The notes beneath the pieces were generated by a model. That model searched no databases. It was not told where the DNA came from and saw only the letters and a program-made list of their open reading frames with translations. Positions 54,196-62,538 of a stretch of DNA of 64,000 nt are shown here, one piece after another; position 1 is the first letter of the stretch; every line of letters begins with the position of its first letter. Where the stretch lies: positions 4,657,501-4,721,500 of the forward strand of contig NC_012491.1 in the NCBI RefSeq assembly GCF_000010165.1. The letters run 5' to 3'. The DNA is from Brevibacillus brevis NBRC 100599. GTDB taxonomy: Bacteria; Bacillota; Bacilli; Brevibacillales; Brevibacillaceae. The position numbers were made by a program, and so were the translations under genes.

Positions 54196-54224
54196 GAAAA
54201 ACAAGGGCGGATTTTTACCCTTGT
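54196..54224 (-). terminator. Terminator after the ywqK-like gene
   Basis: ACAAGGG and CCCTTGT pair; on the minus strand the stem is followed by TTTTCTT. Confidence 0.8.
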
Positions 54225-54277
54225 CTCCCGCTATAAGTACTATGACTAAAGAATCTTCTTTAGAGATGCTTGCTAAC

Positions 54278-54697
54278 TCAAAGATTTTCATATTTGGAAT
54301 AGTGTTCTCTAAACTTCAATAAAATTTTATAGTTGGAATCCGGGGATTCAGGGTCAAGCTTGCGTTTTTCAATTAACTCACCATTCTCACTCCATTCAGT
54401 ATAGTCTAGTTCAACTCCCCATTCATAATGCCCGATTGATCTTATTGAATCATTTGAATGCCAGTAAGTCCTACGTCCATGAACTTTCCCTCTTCTTAGT
54501 TCATATTCTGTTTGAATTTTTCCATTAGGAAACCATTCTCTTCGAAACCCATGTGGAAATCCGTCTTTATAGTGAGTCTCCCTTTTGGTCACTCCGTTAG
54601 GATATTTAACATATCCAATACCTGTAAAAGGCTGATCACAATAAGTTCTTATATCATCGTCATAATCTAACATTTCCTCATCTACGATTTTTTCCAT
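54278..54697 (-). CDS. YwqK-family antitoxin (MORN-like repeats), 139 aa
   Basis: MORN-type repeats: GIGYVKYPNGVTKRETHYKD, GFPHGFRREWFPNGKIQTEY, RGKVHGRRTYWHSND, YTEWSENGELIEKRK. YwqK is the antitoxin of the YwqJ deaminase in B. subtilis; here the gene follows a VgrG carrying a YwqJ-type domain and overlaps it by 20 bases. CGGAGG lies upstream of ATG 54697. Expected to protect the producer from the deaminase. Confidence 0.88.
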   Translation of the reverse strand: MEKIVDEEMLDYDDDIRTYCDQPFTGIGYVKYPNGVTKRETHYKDGFPHGFRREWFPNGKIQTEYELRRGKVHGRRTYWHSNDSIRSIGHYEWGVELDYTEWSENGELIEKRKLDPESPDSNYKILLKFREHYSKYENL

Positions 54698-57422
54698 ATT
54701 TTAAAACCTCCGGTATGAAATTAGAACCTTGTGTCAAATAGTCACAATGTGGGCATCGAGGGACAGGTGTGCCACGAAGCTTTTTAGAGCCATTGGATTT
54801 TATTACATAAATCATATAATCTGAGAGATTTGAACCGGATCTGGATAAAAGCGCATCATTTAGTGCAAAAATTTCCGCGTGTGATCCAGCACCTTTAGTT
54901 TTTTCATACCCATGCAATATCTCATCAGGCATGTTCTCTAATCTATCCTTAATTTCTTTAGCAAGTTTATTGGGGATACTACCGTCTATAGTATTTCTTC
55001 CAAAATAAATCTTTCCAGTCTTCTTATCAAGAACCCCAGCTAGACATGGTCCCATTTCATCATTAGTTAAACCCATAGCTTTTAGTCGCTTGTATTCGTC
55101 AACAACGGCACCTCTCAAGTTGATGCGTTGATGCAATTCTGTTGGGCTTAGTTGACCATATTTCGCTCTTAGCTCCTCTAAGCGACTTGGTTTAGCATTA
55201 CCCGTCCCCTCAGGCGGCTTCTCCGGCGGCTTTTGATTCGGCTTTTGATTCGGCTTCTGCCCATTCGGTCCCCCATATGTTTCGCGCCACTTCAGTTGGT
55301 TCTCTGTAGGGGCAAGCTCCACTACATCTTTTTTATTCGAGAATTTTACTGGAAACCCTTCCGCCAATTGTAACTGAGGACTTAAACTATCCGCTAAATT
55401 CTGCAAGCCTTCTTGCATATCATCGCGCAGCTTCCTAGCCTTTTGCTTGAGCTGTTCCTTCATCTGCTTCGCCTTGTTGATGACAGCATCTTTTGCAGCC
55501 ATGACGCTAGCGTACAACTGCTCCTTGATTCGCTGGACGGCTTGCATCACATCCATCTCGTCTAGTGTTTTGCGGGCAGCCGTCCAGACCTTCCCTACGG
55601 TACTTTCGACGGCATTTGCTACCGTCTTCACTACATCCGCCGCTGAGTCTGCTACCTCAAGCACTTTCTGTCCCACTTTCGTTCCCTTTAGTGCTTTGTG
55701 CGCCTTTGCTCCTAGCTTGGCTCCGGTTGCCGCCCAGCCCGCAAAAGGGATACACGCCGCCAGCGATAGCGCCGCTCCTGCATAGTCTCCACGCGCGAGC
55801 GAGATTCCCGCATTCGCTAAGTCCGCTATTTCTCCCAGACCCGGAATGAGTCCCACAACATCCAACGCTAACTGTACACCATCCAGAAATCCACCCCAGC
55901 CAGACTCTTCCTCTTCCTGCTGCTCCTCTTCCTCCTCTTCCTCCTCCTGCGGCAAATCCTCCACAACCACAGGCGCTTTCGTCAGCCCGACCATCTCAAT
56001 CTTCGGTGCTTGAAGATCGACTTCCCCGTCCAAAATCATGCTGCTGGTGCTGCACATGAGGTAGATCGCTTCCTTGGCCTTGATCTCGACCTTCGTATCT
56101 GACGTAATCTCCATATCCTTTTCCGAGGAAAATACGATCGGATGCATACTGTGAATCTCGATGCCGTCCTCTTCATGCAGCTTGATAAAAATATTGCCTT
56201 CCTTGCTCTCCTTGGCAGTAAGAACGAGCTCCTTGCCGCCCATCATCAGCTCTTTGCCAAAGTTGGTTCCCCAGTACTTGATGCCGGGATTGCCTGTCTT
56301 CGCCGTGCTGCCCCCGCCTTTTCGCACGGAGCTGACTGCCATGGCGCCTTCTTCATCTGGTGTGGAGAAGTACAGCTTGACGGAGTCGCCCATTTGCGGC
56401 ATGCAGTGAAAACCGCTGTTGCCCTCTGCCGAGTAGACCGTGGCATACGGGAACCAACTCGCCTCTGCCTTGGGCTGCTTCGGATCAATGTCGAGGTGGA
56501 TTTTGACGGTGTCCTTCTGGATGTCGATAATCTTGCCTTCCAGGGCAGCGCCGCATATGTCGTCGTTACGGATAGGGTTTTGACGGATGCCTGCTTCGGG
56601 CATGAGCTGATAGGCGTGAATGAGAAGCGCATGTTCGATCCTCGTTGTTGACCCGGAGACGACCAGCTCTTTACCTTGGTAGTTCACGCGGTCTCCGAGC
56701 TGGAGGACCTGTCCGCTTTCTACTTCATAGGTGAGAAAATCGTTTTCCGACATACCTGCCGCGTAGCCGTTTTCTGTCGTTTCCATATAGGGCGACAGCC
56801 TTTTGCTGATGGTGTAGCTCGCGTCTGTCAGTTGAGCAGTACGTCCCTCGGGTAAGCCAAACCAGAACTTTGGCTTATCCGCGACAGCCTCGGCGACGAG
56901 AATAGAGCCGAAGCGGGAGGCCAGTCGCTTTAAAAACTCCCAATCTGTCTCCTGATACTGAATGGCGATGGTCCCAAGCGGCGCTCCATTCGAAGCATGA
57001 TCCAAATAATCCGAGCCAGGATAGTCCTTTGTGATTTCATCCAGCAGACTGGCATAGGACATTTGTTTATGCTGAAAAGAGCGCATCTTGCGCTGTCCGT
57101 CCATTCGCTGCGTGTGCGAGACCGCTTCGAGCTCCAAATGGTACACGCCGTGAACAAAGTTCACACTGACGGAATCCACGAGTCCTTTGAATAATGTCTT
57201 TGTAAGCGAACCGTTTTCCACCAAATTCAGCGCGACTGTATCCTCACTCGTCGCCATTTCAATGTAACGGTCGCTTTTTTCCTCCGGGATGATACCGGTG
57301 ACGAACAGCCTGGCGTGCTCATTGACTTTCTTCACGATTCTGACATCTTGTAGGCTTTGGATTTCAAAGGGTGAGACCAACTGAATATTCTCGTATCCAG
57401 CCAGCTTCTCTGTCGTATTCAT
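54678..57422 (-). CDS. VgrG-family protein fused to a YwqJ-type deaminase toxin, 914 aa
   Basis: Residues about 1-250 are gp27-like (LVSPFEIQSLQDVRIVKKVN, ETDWEFLKRLASRFGSILV), about 270-370 the gp5 OB domain (ASWFPYATVYSAEGNSGFHC), and about 370-470 a beta-rich spike. After an acidic linker (EEEEEEEEQQEEEE) come a hydrophobic/glycine-rich stretch (LDVVGLIPGLGEIADLANAG, ALSLAACIPFAGWAATGAK) as in many injected toxins, then long helices and the linker GPNGQKPNQK. Residues about 760-914 are a YwqJ-type deaminase: CLAGVLDKKTGKIYFG, then the zinc-binding GSHAEIFALNDALL and PRCPHCDYLTQG. It is a specialised VgrG effector, paired with YwqK. GAGGGGGATT precedes ATG 57422. Confidence 0.88.
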   Translation of the reverse strand: MNTTEKLAGYENIQLVSPFEIQSLQDVRIVKKVNEHARLFVTGIIPEEKSDRYIEMATSEDTVALNLVENGSLTKTLFKGLVDSVSVNFVHGVYHLELEAVSHTQRMDGQRKMRSFQHKQMSYASLLDEITKDYPGSDYLDHASNGAPLGTIAIQYQETDWEFLKRLASRFGSILVAEAVADKPKFWFGLPEGRTAQLTDASYTISKRLSPYMETTENGYAAGMSENDFLTYEVESGQVLQLGDRVNYQGKELVVSGSTTRIEHALLIHAYQLMPEAGIRQNPIRNDDICGAALEGKIIDIQKDTVKIHLDIDPKQPKAEASWFPYATVYSAEGNSGFHCMPQMGDSVKLYFSTPDEEGAMAVSSVRKGGGSTAKTGNPGIKYWGTNFGKELMMGGKELVLTAKESKEGNIFIKLHEEDGIEIHSMHPIVFSSEKDMEITSDTKVEIKAKEAIYLMCSTSSMILDGEVDLQAPKIEMVGLTKAPVVVEDLPQEEEEEEEEQQEEEESGWGGFLDGVQLALDVVGLIPGLGEIADLANAGISLARGDYAGAALSLAACIPFAGWAATGAKLGAKAHKALKGTKVGQKVLEVADSAADVVKTVANAVESTVGKVWTAARKTLDEMDVMQAVQRIKEQLYASVMAAKDAVINKAKQMKEQLKQKARKLRDDMQEGLQNLADSLSPQLQLAEGFPVKFSNKKDVVELAPTENQLKWRETYGGPNGQKPNQKPNQKPPEKPPEGTGNAKPSRLEELRAKYGQLSPTELHQRINLRGAVVDEYKRLKAMGLTNDEMGPCLAGVLDKKTGKIYFGRNTIDGSIPNKLAKEIKDRLENMPDEILHGYEKTKGAGSHAEIFALNDALLSRSGSNLSDYMIYVIKSNGSKKLRGTPVPRCPHCDYLTQGSNFIPEVLKYGKNRR

Positions 57423-57435
57423 ACAATCCCCCTCA

Positions 57436-57858
57436 CTATTGCTCCTGTCCGTCGTCTTCGATGCGAATGCAGCCTCCATATATGCACATGTTCGTGCTGG
57501 TGTTTAACAGGGCGGGATGATTTTCCACAAGTACATCTGCCTTGCCATCGATCCAGGGCATGGTGACTACTGGAATGCATGGCATCGGCTTGAGTACACC
57601 GTTGTTAGCAGCAGTTGCAGCTGCAACAGTTGGATTTTTCTCGCATTTGCATTTGCCGAACGGCATGATGTTCACTTGCGGCATATAGTCATTCACGTTC
57701 ATCTGTGCCTGGTTGCGAATGTACACGCCATGACTAAACGGCGTTTTCAGCTTGTTCTTCTGGCTCCCGTAGTCGCACGTGAGAATTGCTCCTGCCACGA
57801 CGTAGCTTTTCTTCGGAGCCGACGAAGGTACAACATCGACATCTTCAATCATGGGCAT
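57436..57858 (-). CDS. DUF4280 PAAR-like spike-tip protein, 140 aa
   Basis: DUF4280 pattern: YVVAGAILTCDYGSQKNKLK, INIMPFGKCKCEKN-like segment, PMPCIPVVTMPWIDGKADVL, TSTNMCIYGGCIRI. The cysteines can bind a metal as in PAAR tips. DUF4280 proteins sit next to VgrG genes and are predicted to sharpen the spike. It lies 13 bases upstream of the VgrG-deaminase gene, which may pair with it. GGGAGGAG precedes the ATG. Confidence 0.88.
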   Translation of the reverse strand: MPMIEDVDVVPSSAPKKSYVVAGAILTCDYGSQKNKLKTPFSHGVYIRNQAQMNVNDYMPQVNIMPFGKCKCEKNPTVAAATAANNGVLKPMPCIPVVTMPWIDGKADVLVENHPALLNTSTNMCIYGGCIRIEDDGQEQ

Positions 57859-58396
57859 GACTCATTCTCCTCCCTGCTTGCTCTACTTTTTTCAAGCGGA
57901 TACCGAAAAAGTCCCTGCGTAGCAAAGCTTCCGCCAGCCGCAAATCGATGATGATATACGGTTCGCGAATCCCTTCGATTTGAAAGATCGTATGGCGTCC
58001 AATCTTGTCTGGATCGAGAACCAGCCTTTTGAGGGAGCCGTCCCTGTGAAACTCGCTTTGCTCGGACAGGCAGTTCACACGCGGCAGAATCATCAGCCAG
58101 TACAAATCCTGCTTGATCCGCTCCCTGTCTACGAGCACGACAGATTTTACGAACAGCTTCGGCGCGAACTTGTGGATGATTGTCTTTAAGCGGTTGGAAT
58201 AGAGCGGGATCGGTCTGTCGAGAAAATCCAGGTAGTCATTTTCTTTCTTTTGCTTGATGTCGAACTGGATGACGGCCTCGTCCAACTCGTCCTGATATTC
58301 TGTGGTGAGCCACTCCTGCCGGATGACGTCAAAAACGCCCGTTGGCTCTACTGCACTCGCGATTCGCTCGTCCTGTGACAAGATGAAATAATTCAT
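57845..58396 (-). CDS. Imm11-like (DUF1629-like) protein, 183 aa (right module)
   Basis: Paralogue of 37198-37719: LPRVNCLSEQSEFH, SLKRLVLDPDKIGRHTIFQI, EGIREPYIIIDLRLAEALLR. The Imm11/DUF1629 resemblance is by pattern. It overlaps the pentapeptide gene by four bases and the PAAR-like gene by 14, so all three are translated together. Start ATG 58396 after AGAGGGGAG. Confidence 0.65.
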   Translation of the reverse strand: MNYFILSQDERIASAVEPTGVFDVIRQEWLTTEYQDELDEAVIQFDIKQKKENDYLDFLDRPIPLYSNRLKTIIHKFAPKLFVKSVVLVDRERIKQDLYWLMILPRVNCLSEQSEFHRDGSLKRLVLDPDKIGRHTIFQIEGIREPYIIIDLRLAEALLRRDFFGIRLKKVEQAGRRMSHAHD

Positions 58397-59538
58397 GCCT
58401 GACTCCCCTCTCGCCAAATGACATGTCGCTCCTGAAGCTCATCCAACAGAATGGACTCCCTGGCCTCCTCCGAGAATACGGCTCTCTCCAGAAGCGCGCC
58501 GCTAAAATTCGCTCCGGTCAAAATCGCATCTGTAAAGTCTGCGCCGCGCAGATCGGCTCCAGTAAAATCAGTCCCGGTCAAGTCCGCCCCGACGAACAAG
58601 ACACCATCAAAGCCGGGTGTCTCCCACGCATCTGGTTCCAACAACCCCCTTGGCCCGGATGCTTCACGAAAGCTCGCGCCTAGCAGATTCGCTCCGGTAA
58701 AATCCGCTCCATGAATGAGACTGTCTCCGAAATCAACTGCTTTTAGCTGGGCACGATGCCATCTCGTCCCGACCAAAACACTTTCGCGAAGGGTCGCTTT
58801 CGTTAGCTGACTGTCAGAGAGGTCCGAATAACGAAGATCAAGACCATCGAATTGTCCTTGTCCTAAATCGAGGCCAGCCAAAACCTTGTAGCCGTATTCC
58901 AGCTCTTGCTTTTCTTCCAGCCAGGCACGGATCATCCCGGAATCTTTGTGGCGAGTGTCCAGACAATACACGATCTCGCTTTGATCGATATATTCCCCGA
59001 CACGCACCTCCAGCTCCAGCTCCTTGTCCACCTGTTGAAAGACTTCCAGCTGAACAGCCTGCACCATGGCATAACGGATCAGGTGAACGACATATTGATG
59101 AAACTTCTCTGCCTCCACGAGCTTGATCCGTTCGATATCGGGAAGTCTTACGTGTCCGGCATACGCTCTGGCAGCCTCGTTCCATTCGTCTGCGAGCCGA
59201 TCCAAAAAGTGGAATGCCCAGCTCGCATCATAGCTGGTTTGACACTCTACCGGATCGAAAAACCAACTGCTGTCCGTAGCTTCCAGCAAATAATGACTGC
59301 TTCCAAGAAGATGCTCCGTCCGCAGCATGGAATAGGTCAAGTGCGCCAGTTTGCCCTTTGTCCCTTGCTCCTGCTTATCAACCACGCGTCGGCATATGGC
59401 TTCAAATGAATGAAGAAATTCTTTTGTGAGCCTCTCTTTATTCGCCTGATAGTAAGCATCCAAGGCATGCAGGCTGGCAATGGTTCTCTTCGGCACCTCG
59501 TGCTCCTTGAAATGCTGCAAGGCTTCCTCTCTCTCCAT
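58393..59538 (-). CDS. Pentapeptide-repeat protein, 381 aa (right module)
   Basis: Paralogue of 37735-38838. Helical N-terminal domain (FKEHEVPKRTIASLHALDAY, YDASWAFHFLDRLADEWNEA), then pentapeptide repeats at about 225-360 (FDGLDLRYSDLSDSQLTKAT, ADFTGANLLGASFREASG, DFTGADLRGADFTDAILTGA). Follows the right VgrG gene by 72 bases. It could be a chaperone or adaptor that joins spike and effector. Confidence 0.85.
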   Translation of the reverse strand: MEREEALQHFKEHEVPKRTIASLHALDAYYQANKERLTKEFLHSFEAICRRVVDKQEQGTKGKLAHLTYSMLRTEHLLGSSHYLLEATDSSWFFDPVECQTSYDASWAFHFLDRLADEWNEAARAYAGHVRLPDIERIKLVEAEKFHQYVVHLIRYAMVQAVQLEVFQQVDKELELEVRVGEYIDQSEIVYCLDTRHKDSGMIRAWLEEKQELEYGYKVLAGLDLGQGQFDGLDLRYSDLSDSQLTKATLRESVLVGTRWHRAQLKAVDFGDSLIHGADFTGANLLGASFREASGPRGLLEPDAWETPGFDGVLFVGADLTGTDFTGADLRGADFTDAILTGANFSGALLERAVFSEEARESILLDELQERHVIWREGSQA

Positions 59539-59610
59539 GCCAATCCCCCCTTCTTCTCACCGTTTTTGCATACACCAAACACACGGTTACCCGCGTGGCA
59601 ACCATGTGTG

Positions 59611-61035
59611 TCAATTGGTTTTGAGCTCCTGCCCGACGATGCTTGTATTTCCGTCCATCTTGATGTTGCTCTCTTTGCAGGTGAGACTGATCTCCTCTTT
59701 CGCCGAGATAATCACCTTCGTGGCAGAGTCCATCAAAATGTCCTTTTCGGAGACAACCTTGATATTTTTTTTGCTAAAAATCTGGATGCCGTCCGCATCA
59801 GTCATGCGAATGAGGATTTCCCCGTCCTTTGCGCTAAGCAATACCTCCGACGGGCTGAACATCAGTTCTTTTCCGTTGGCTGTTCGGAAGTATTTGATAT
59901 CGGGATTCCCGAGCTTGTTCGTTTCGCCCTCGTCTGAATTTTTCCGGACAGAGCTGATCGCAATCCCGTCACTTTCCTTGTTGCTCGGAAAATAGACGCG
60001 GACGTAGTCATCGAGCTCCGGCATGCAATACCAACCGCTGTTTCCTTCGGCCGTATAAACGGAAGAGTACGGGAACCAGTGCGCCTCGCTCTTGCTCTGG
60101 CTCTCATCGATATCGAGGTGGATTTTGACGTTGTCTTTTGAGACCTCAATGACTTTCCCCTGTACCGATGCCCCTACGATGAGCGAATTGTGGAGCGGCT
60201 TTTGGCTCATTCCTTTTTTGGACGCGAGCAAATACTTGTGCTTGAGCAAGCCTTTCTTCATCTCGGTATGGGCCTCATACACATACAGGCTCTTTCCTTT
60301 AAAATCCACACCGTTGCCCAAATCGAGCACACGATCCGTCTCTACCTCGTAAAAGATGTAGTCATTTTCATCCACGCCCTTGACCCCGTTTTCCGAGGAA
60401 TGGCGGAATTCATTCAAATTTTTGCGCACCCGGTAGTGAAAATCGTCGAGCTTGCCTTTCGATGCACCCTCTGGCACACCGAAGCTGAACTTCGGCTTTT
60501 CAAAAACGGATGCTGGCATTAGTCCCGTCTGAAAACGCGAAGCCAGCCGCTTGAGAAATTGCCAATCCGTCTCCTGATACTGCATGGTAAAGGAGCCCAG
60601 CTTCCCACCATTGGAGGCCATGTCCATAATGTCCATGCCTGGGTATTCTCCTGCGATTGTCTTCAAAAGGGCACCGTAGGTCATGGCTTTGTTTTGAAAC
60701 GAACGGCTCTTGCGCTTCACGTCGAGATTGTACGTAGGCGAGACAGCTTCGACGTACAAATAATACACGTCTCGTACGGCCTTGATGCCTATCTCCAGAA
60801 CGATCCCCGCAAAAAGCGGCGTGGCGTTGCCATCGTTATCTACCTGACTGATTTCGATCGGGGTCTGTGCTTCTGTCATTTCTACATAGCTGTCCTTCAA
60901 TTCTTCTGGTACAATCCCCGTAAATGTCAGGTGGGCATGCTCATTGATCTTTTTCGTAATCGTCAGTTCTACCAGATGCGTCAATTGATAAGGAGAGATT
61001 TGCAAATTGTTGTAGGCAATGACAGGAAGACTCAT
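59611..61035 (-). CDS. VgrG-family spike protein, 474 aa (right module)
   Basis: Close paralogue of 38856-40331: LQISPYQLTHLVELTITKKI, ETDWQFLKRLASRFQTGLMP, GKVIEVSKDNVKIHLDID, AHWFPYSSVYTAEGNSGWYC, and a beta-rich C-terminus (ILMDSATKVIISAKEEISLT). No toxin domain. Its ATG overlaps the stop of the DcrB-like gene (ATGA), so the two are coupled. Confidence 0.88.
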   Translation of the reverse strand: MSLPVIAYNNLQISPYQLTHLVELTITKKINEHAHLTFTGIVPEELKDSYVEMTEAQTPIEISQVDNDGNATPLFAGIVLEIGIKAVRDVYYLYVEAVSPTYNLDVKRKSRSFQNKAMTYGALLKTIAGEYPGMDIMDMASNGGKLGSFTMQYQETDWQFLKRLASRFQTGLMPASVFEKPKFSFGVPEGASKGKLDDFHYRVRKNLNEFRHSSENGVKGVDENDYIFYEVETDRVLDLGNGVDFKGKSLYVYEAHTEMKKGLLKHKYLLASKKGMSQKPLHNSLIVGASVQGKVIEVSKDNVKIHLDIDESQSKSEAHWFPYSSVYTAEGNSGWYCMPELDDYVRVYFPSNKESDGIAISSVRKNSDEGETNKLGNPDIKYFRTANGKELMFSPSEVLLSAKDGEILIRMTDADGIQIFSKKNIKVVSEKDILMDSATKVIISAKEEISLTCKESNIKMDGNTSIVGQELKTN

Positions 61036-61700
61036 ATTTTCCCTTCTCCCTTCCCATTTTCATCCGAATTGGTGGATACGAGCGACAAGGAATCCATGAT
61101 TCCCCAGCCTACTGGCTTCCAATCTGACAGCTCCTGCTCCGTGCAATTGAACGTGCAGAGAAGAGCGCGTCCCTGTAGCGAGACAAAGCTGATCAGGTTG
61201 TAAATGTCTGTATCCAATGCTGGTGCAACAAATTCGAAAAATCCGACGCTGGTCCCGGCAATCTCACGTATTCCTTCCTCCTGCCAACGAGCGAGCGGCT
61301 GTGTTCTCCGCAAAACCTGCTTCATGACATCCATGAAGGCTTTTAGCTGCGCAGGAGAATCCGTCAGCTTGCTCTCGGTATAGGTAAAAGCCAGGTTAAT
61401 TGAAGCTGTTTCGTTCGTAAAAATCAGGGAAGGCCTACGTTCCGATGGATACTTCAGAGCTGCTACTTCTGGACTCATGATGGAAAATGTCTTCGGAATT
61501 CGAATCTGTACGAGATCGTTGAGGACGCGCTTGTCCTCCATGGGAATTTTCTCTTCACCGACTGTAATAAATGATTTGTTCACCACATCCAGTCGATTTT
61601 TGCCCTTGGGACCAAAACGTATTGCTGCTGGCTGTGCATCCTCACCGGAAAGCTCATTCAACATGCCAATAATGCTTTCATCCATGCGCGCCATTTCCAT
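61032..61700 (-). CDS. DcrB/Eag-like adaptor protein, 222 aa (right module)
   Basis: C-terminal part EGIREIAGTSVGFFEFVAPA, YNLISFVSLQGRALLCTFNC, LSDWKPVGWGIMDSLSLV matches the DUF1795/DcrB pattern (G..a.......g...r.l....l.C.......w). The left paralogue is 36572-37201. The N-terminal half (FITVGEEKIPMEDKRVLNDL, QIRIPKTFSIMSPEVAALKY) contains the first strand of the fold. In Gram-negative systems members of this fold (Eag) load effectors on VgrG; the same role is inferred here. Confidence 0.6.
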   Translation of the reverse strand: MEMARMDESIIGMLNELSGEDAQPAAIRFGPKGKNRLDVVNKSFITVGEEKIPMEDKRVLNDLVQIRIPKTFSIMSPEVAALKYPSERRPSLIFTNETASINLAFTYTESKLTDSPAQLKAFMDVMKQVLRRTQPLARWQEEGIREIAGTSVGFFEFVAPALDTDIYNLISFVSLQGRALLCTFNCTEQELSDWKPVGWGIMDSLSLVSTNSDENGKGEGKI

Positions 61701-61714
61701 TCACCATCCTCTCG

Positions 61715-62494
61715 TTAATCAACAATAACTCGCTGACGCCCGCCTGTTTTCCACTCTGTTTTTGAGGATCTTCCGCCGCTCTTGGCGTCATCCAAGATGC
61801 GTGCGAGGTATTTGAGGATCTGCAGGTTCGTGTACTCGCGGTAACCCGTTCCCATTCTGTTGCCTATATAATGAAGAACGAGCCCCCGCTCTACTCTGTC
61901 CGCATTCAAGCACTGCATGGCAAAGGCGAGATCATACGGGTGATTGGTGACCGTTTTTAGCATTTCATTCGCAAAATATCGCAGGATGTAGGGAGCAAGC
62001 GTTGGCTCGTTTCTCCCGGCATGTTCGACATGAACGATATTCCACGTATTGAATTCGGTCGCCATATCGGCTAAATCCTGATAATCACCGCGAAGCCTTG
62101 CCCCTTGCTTGAGCTTGAAGCGCCCCAACTCCCTTTCATCCAGACGTGACTCTAGCTCCGTATCGAGAACATACGACGTCTCGTAAACGTAATAGTCGGT
62201 CAGCGAAGTCTCTTCCTGAAAGCGAATCTTGAGCACCGTCTCCATACCTGTGGCCTCATAAGGGATATGCTCTTCGCGTTCAAACAAGTAAATCCGTCCT
62301 TGATGCTTGACGATCCCTCTGCCGACAGTGAGGTGCCCTTCGCCAATCGTTACATCCATCCCGGAAATAATGCCGTCTGTATAATCTTGAAAGTATAAAT
62401 CGACAAAATGTCGCGGGTAATCACGCAGATTCTCAAGCATCTCTCGCTTGAGAATTCGCCCTTTATGAAAATTGGGATAGAGATGGGAAAACAC
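61715..62494 (-). CDS. Baseplate/fibre-like protein, 259 aa
   Basis: The N-terminal part (YTDGIISGMDVTIGEGHLTV, GRGIVKHQGRIYLFE) resembles the start of phage baseplate and tail-fibre proteins that describe where on the spike/baseplate they attach. The second half is helical (YILRYFANEMLKTVTNHPYD, YTNLQILKYLARILDDAKSG). Starts with GTG 62494 after GGAAGGGGG. Function unknown; position between the ATPase and the DcrB-like gene suggests a core component. Confidence 0.5.
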   Translation of the reverse strand: MFSHLYPNFHKGRILKREMLENLRDYPRHFVDLYFQDYTDGIISGMDVTIGEGHLTVGRGIVKHQGRIYLFEREEHIPYEATGMETVLKIRFQEETSLTDYYVYETSYVLDTELESRLDERELGRFKLKQGARLRGDYQDLADMATEFNTWNIVHVEHAGRNEPTLAPYILRYFANEMLKTVTNHPYDLAFAMQCLNADRVERGLVLHYIGNRMGTGYREYTNLQILKYLARILDDAKSGGRSSKTEWKTGGRQRVIVD

Positions 62495-62538
62495 CGCTGT
62501 TCCCCCTTCCTGTTCATTTAAGCTGCCTGGTTATTTGC

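Noticed and set aside
58451..58714. Plus-strand frame rich in APVKSAP repeats
   Set aside because: Artefact of the pentapeptide-repeat codons on the minus strand.
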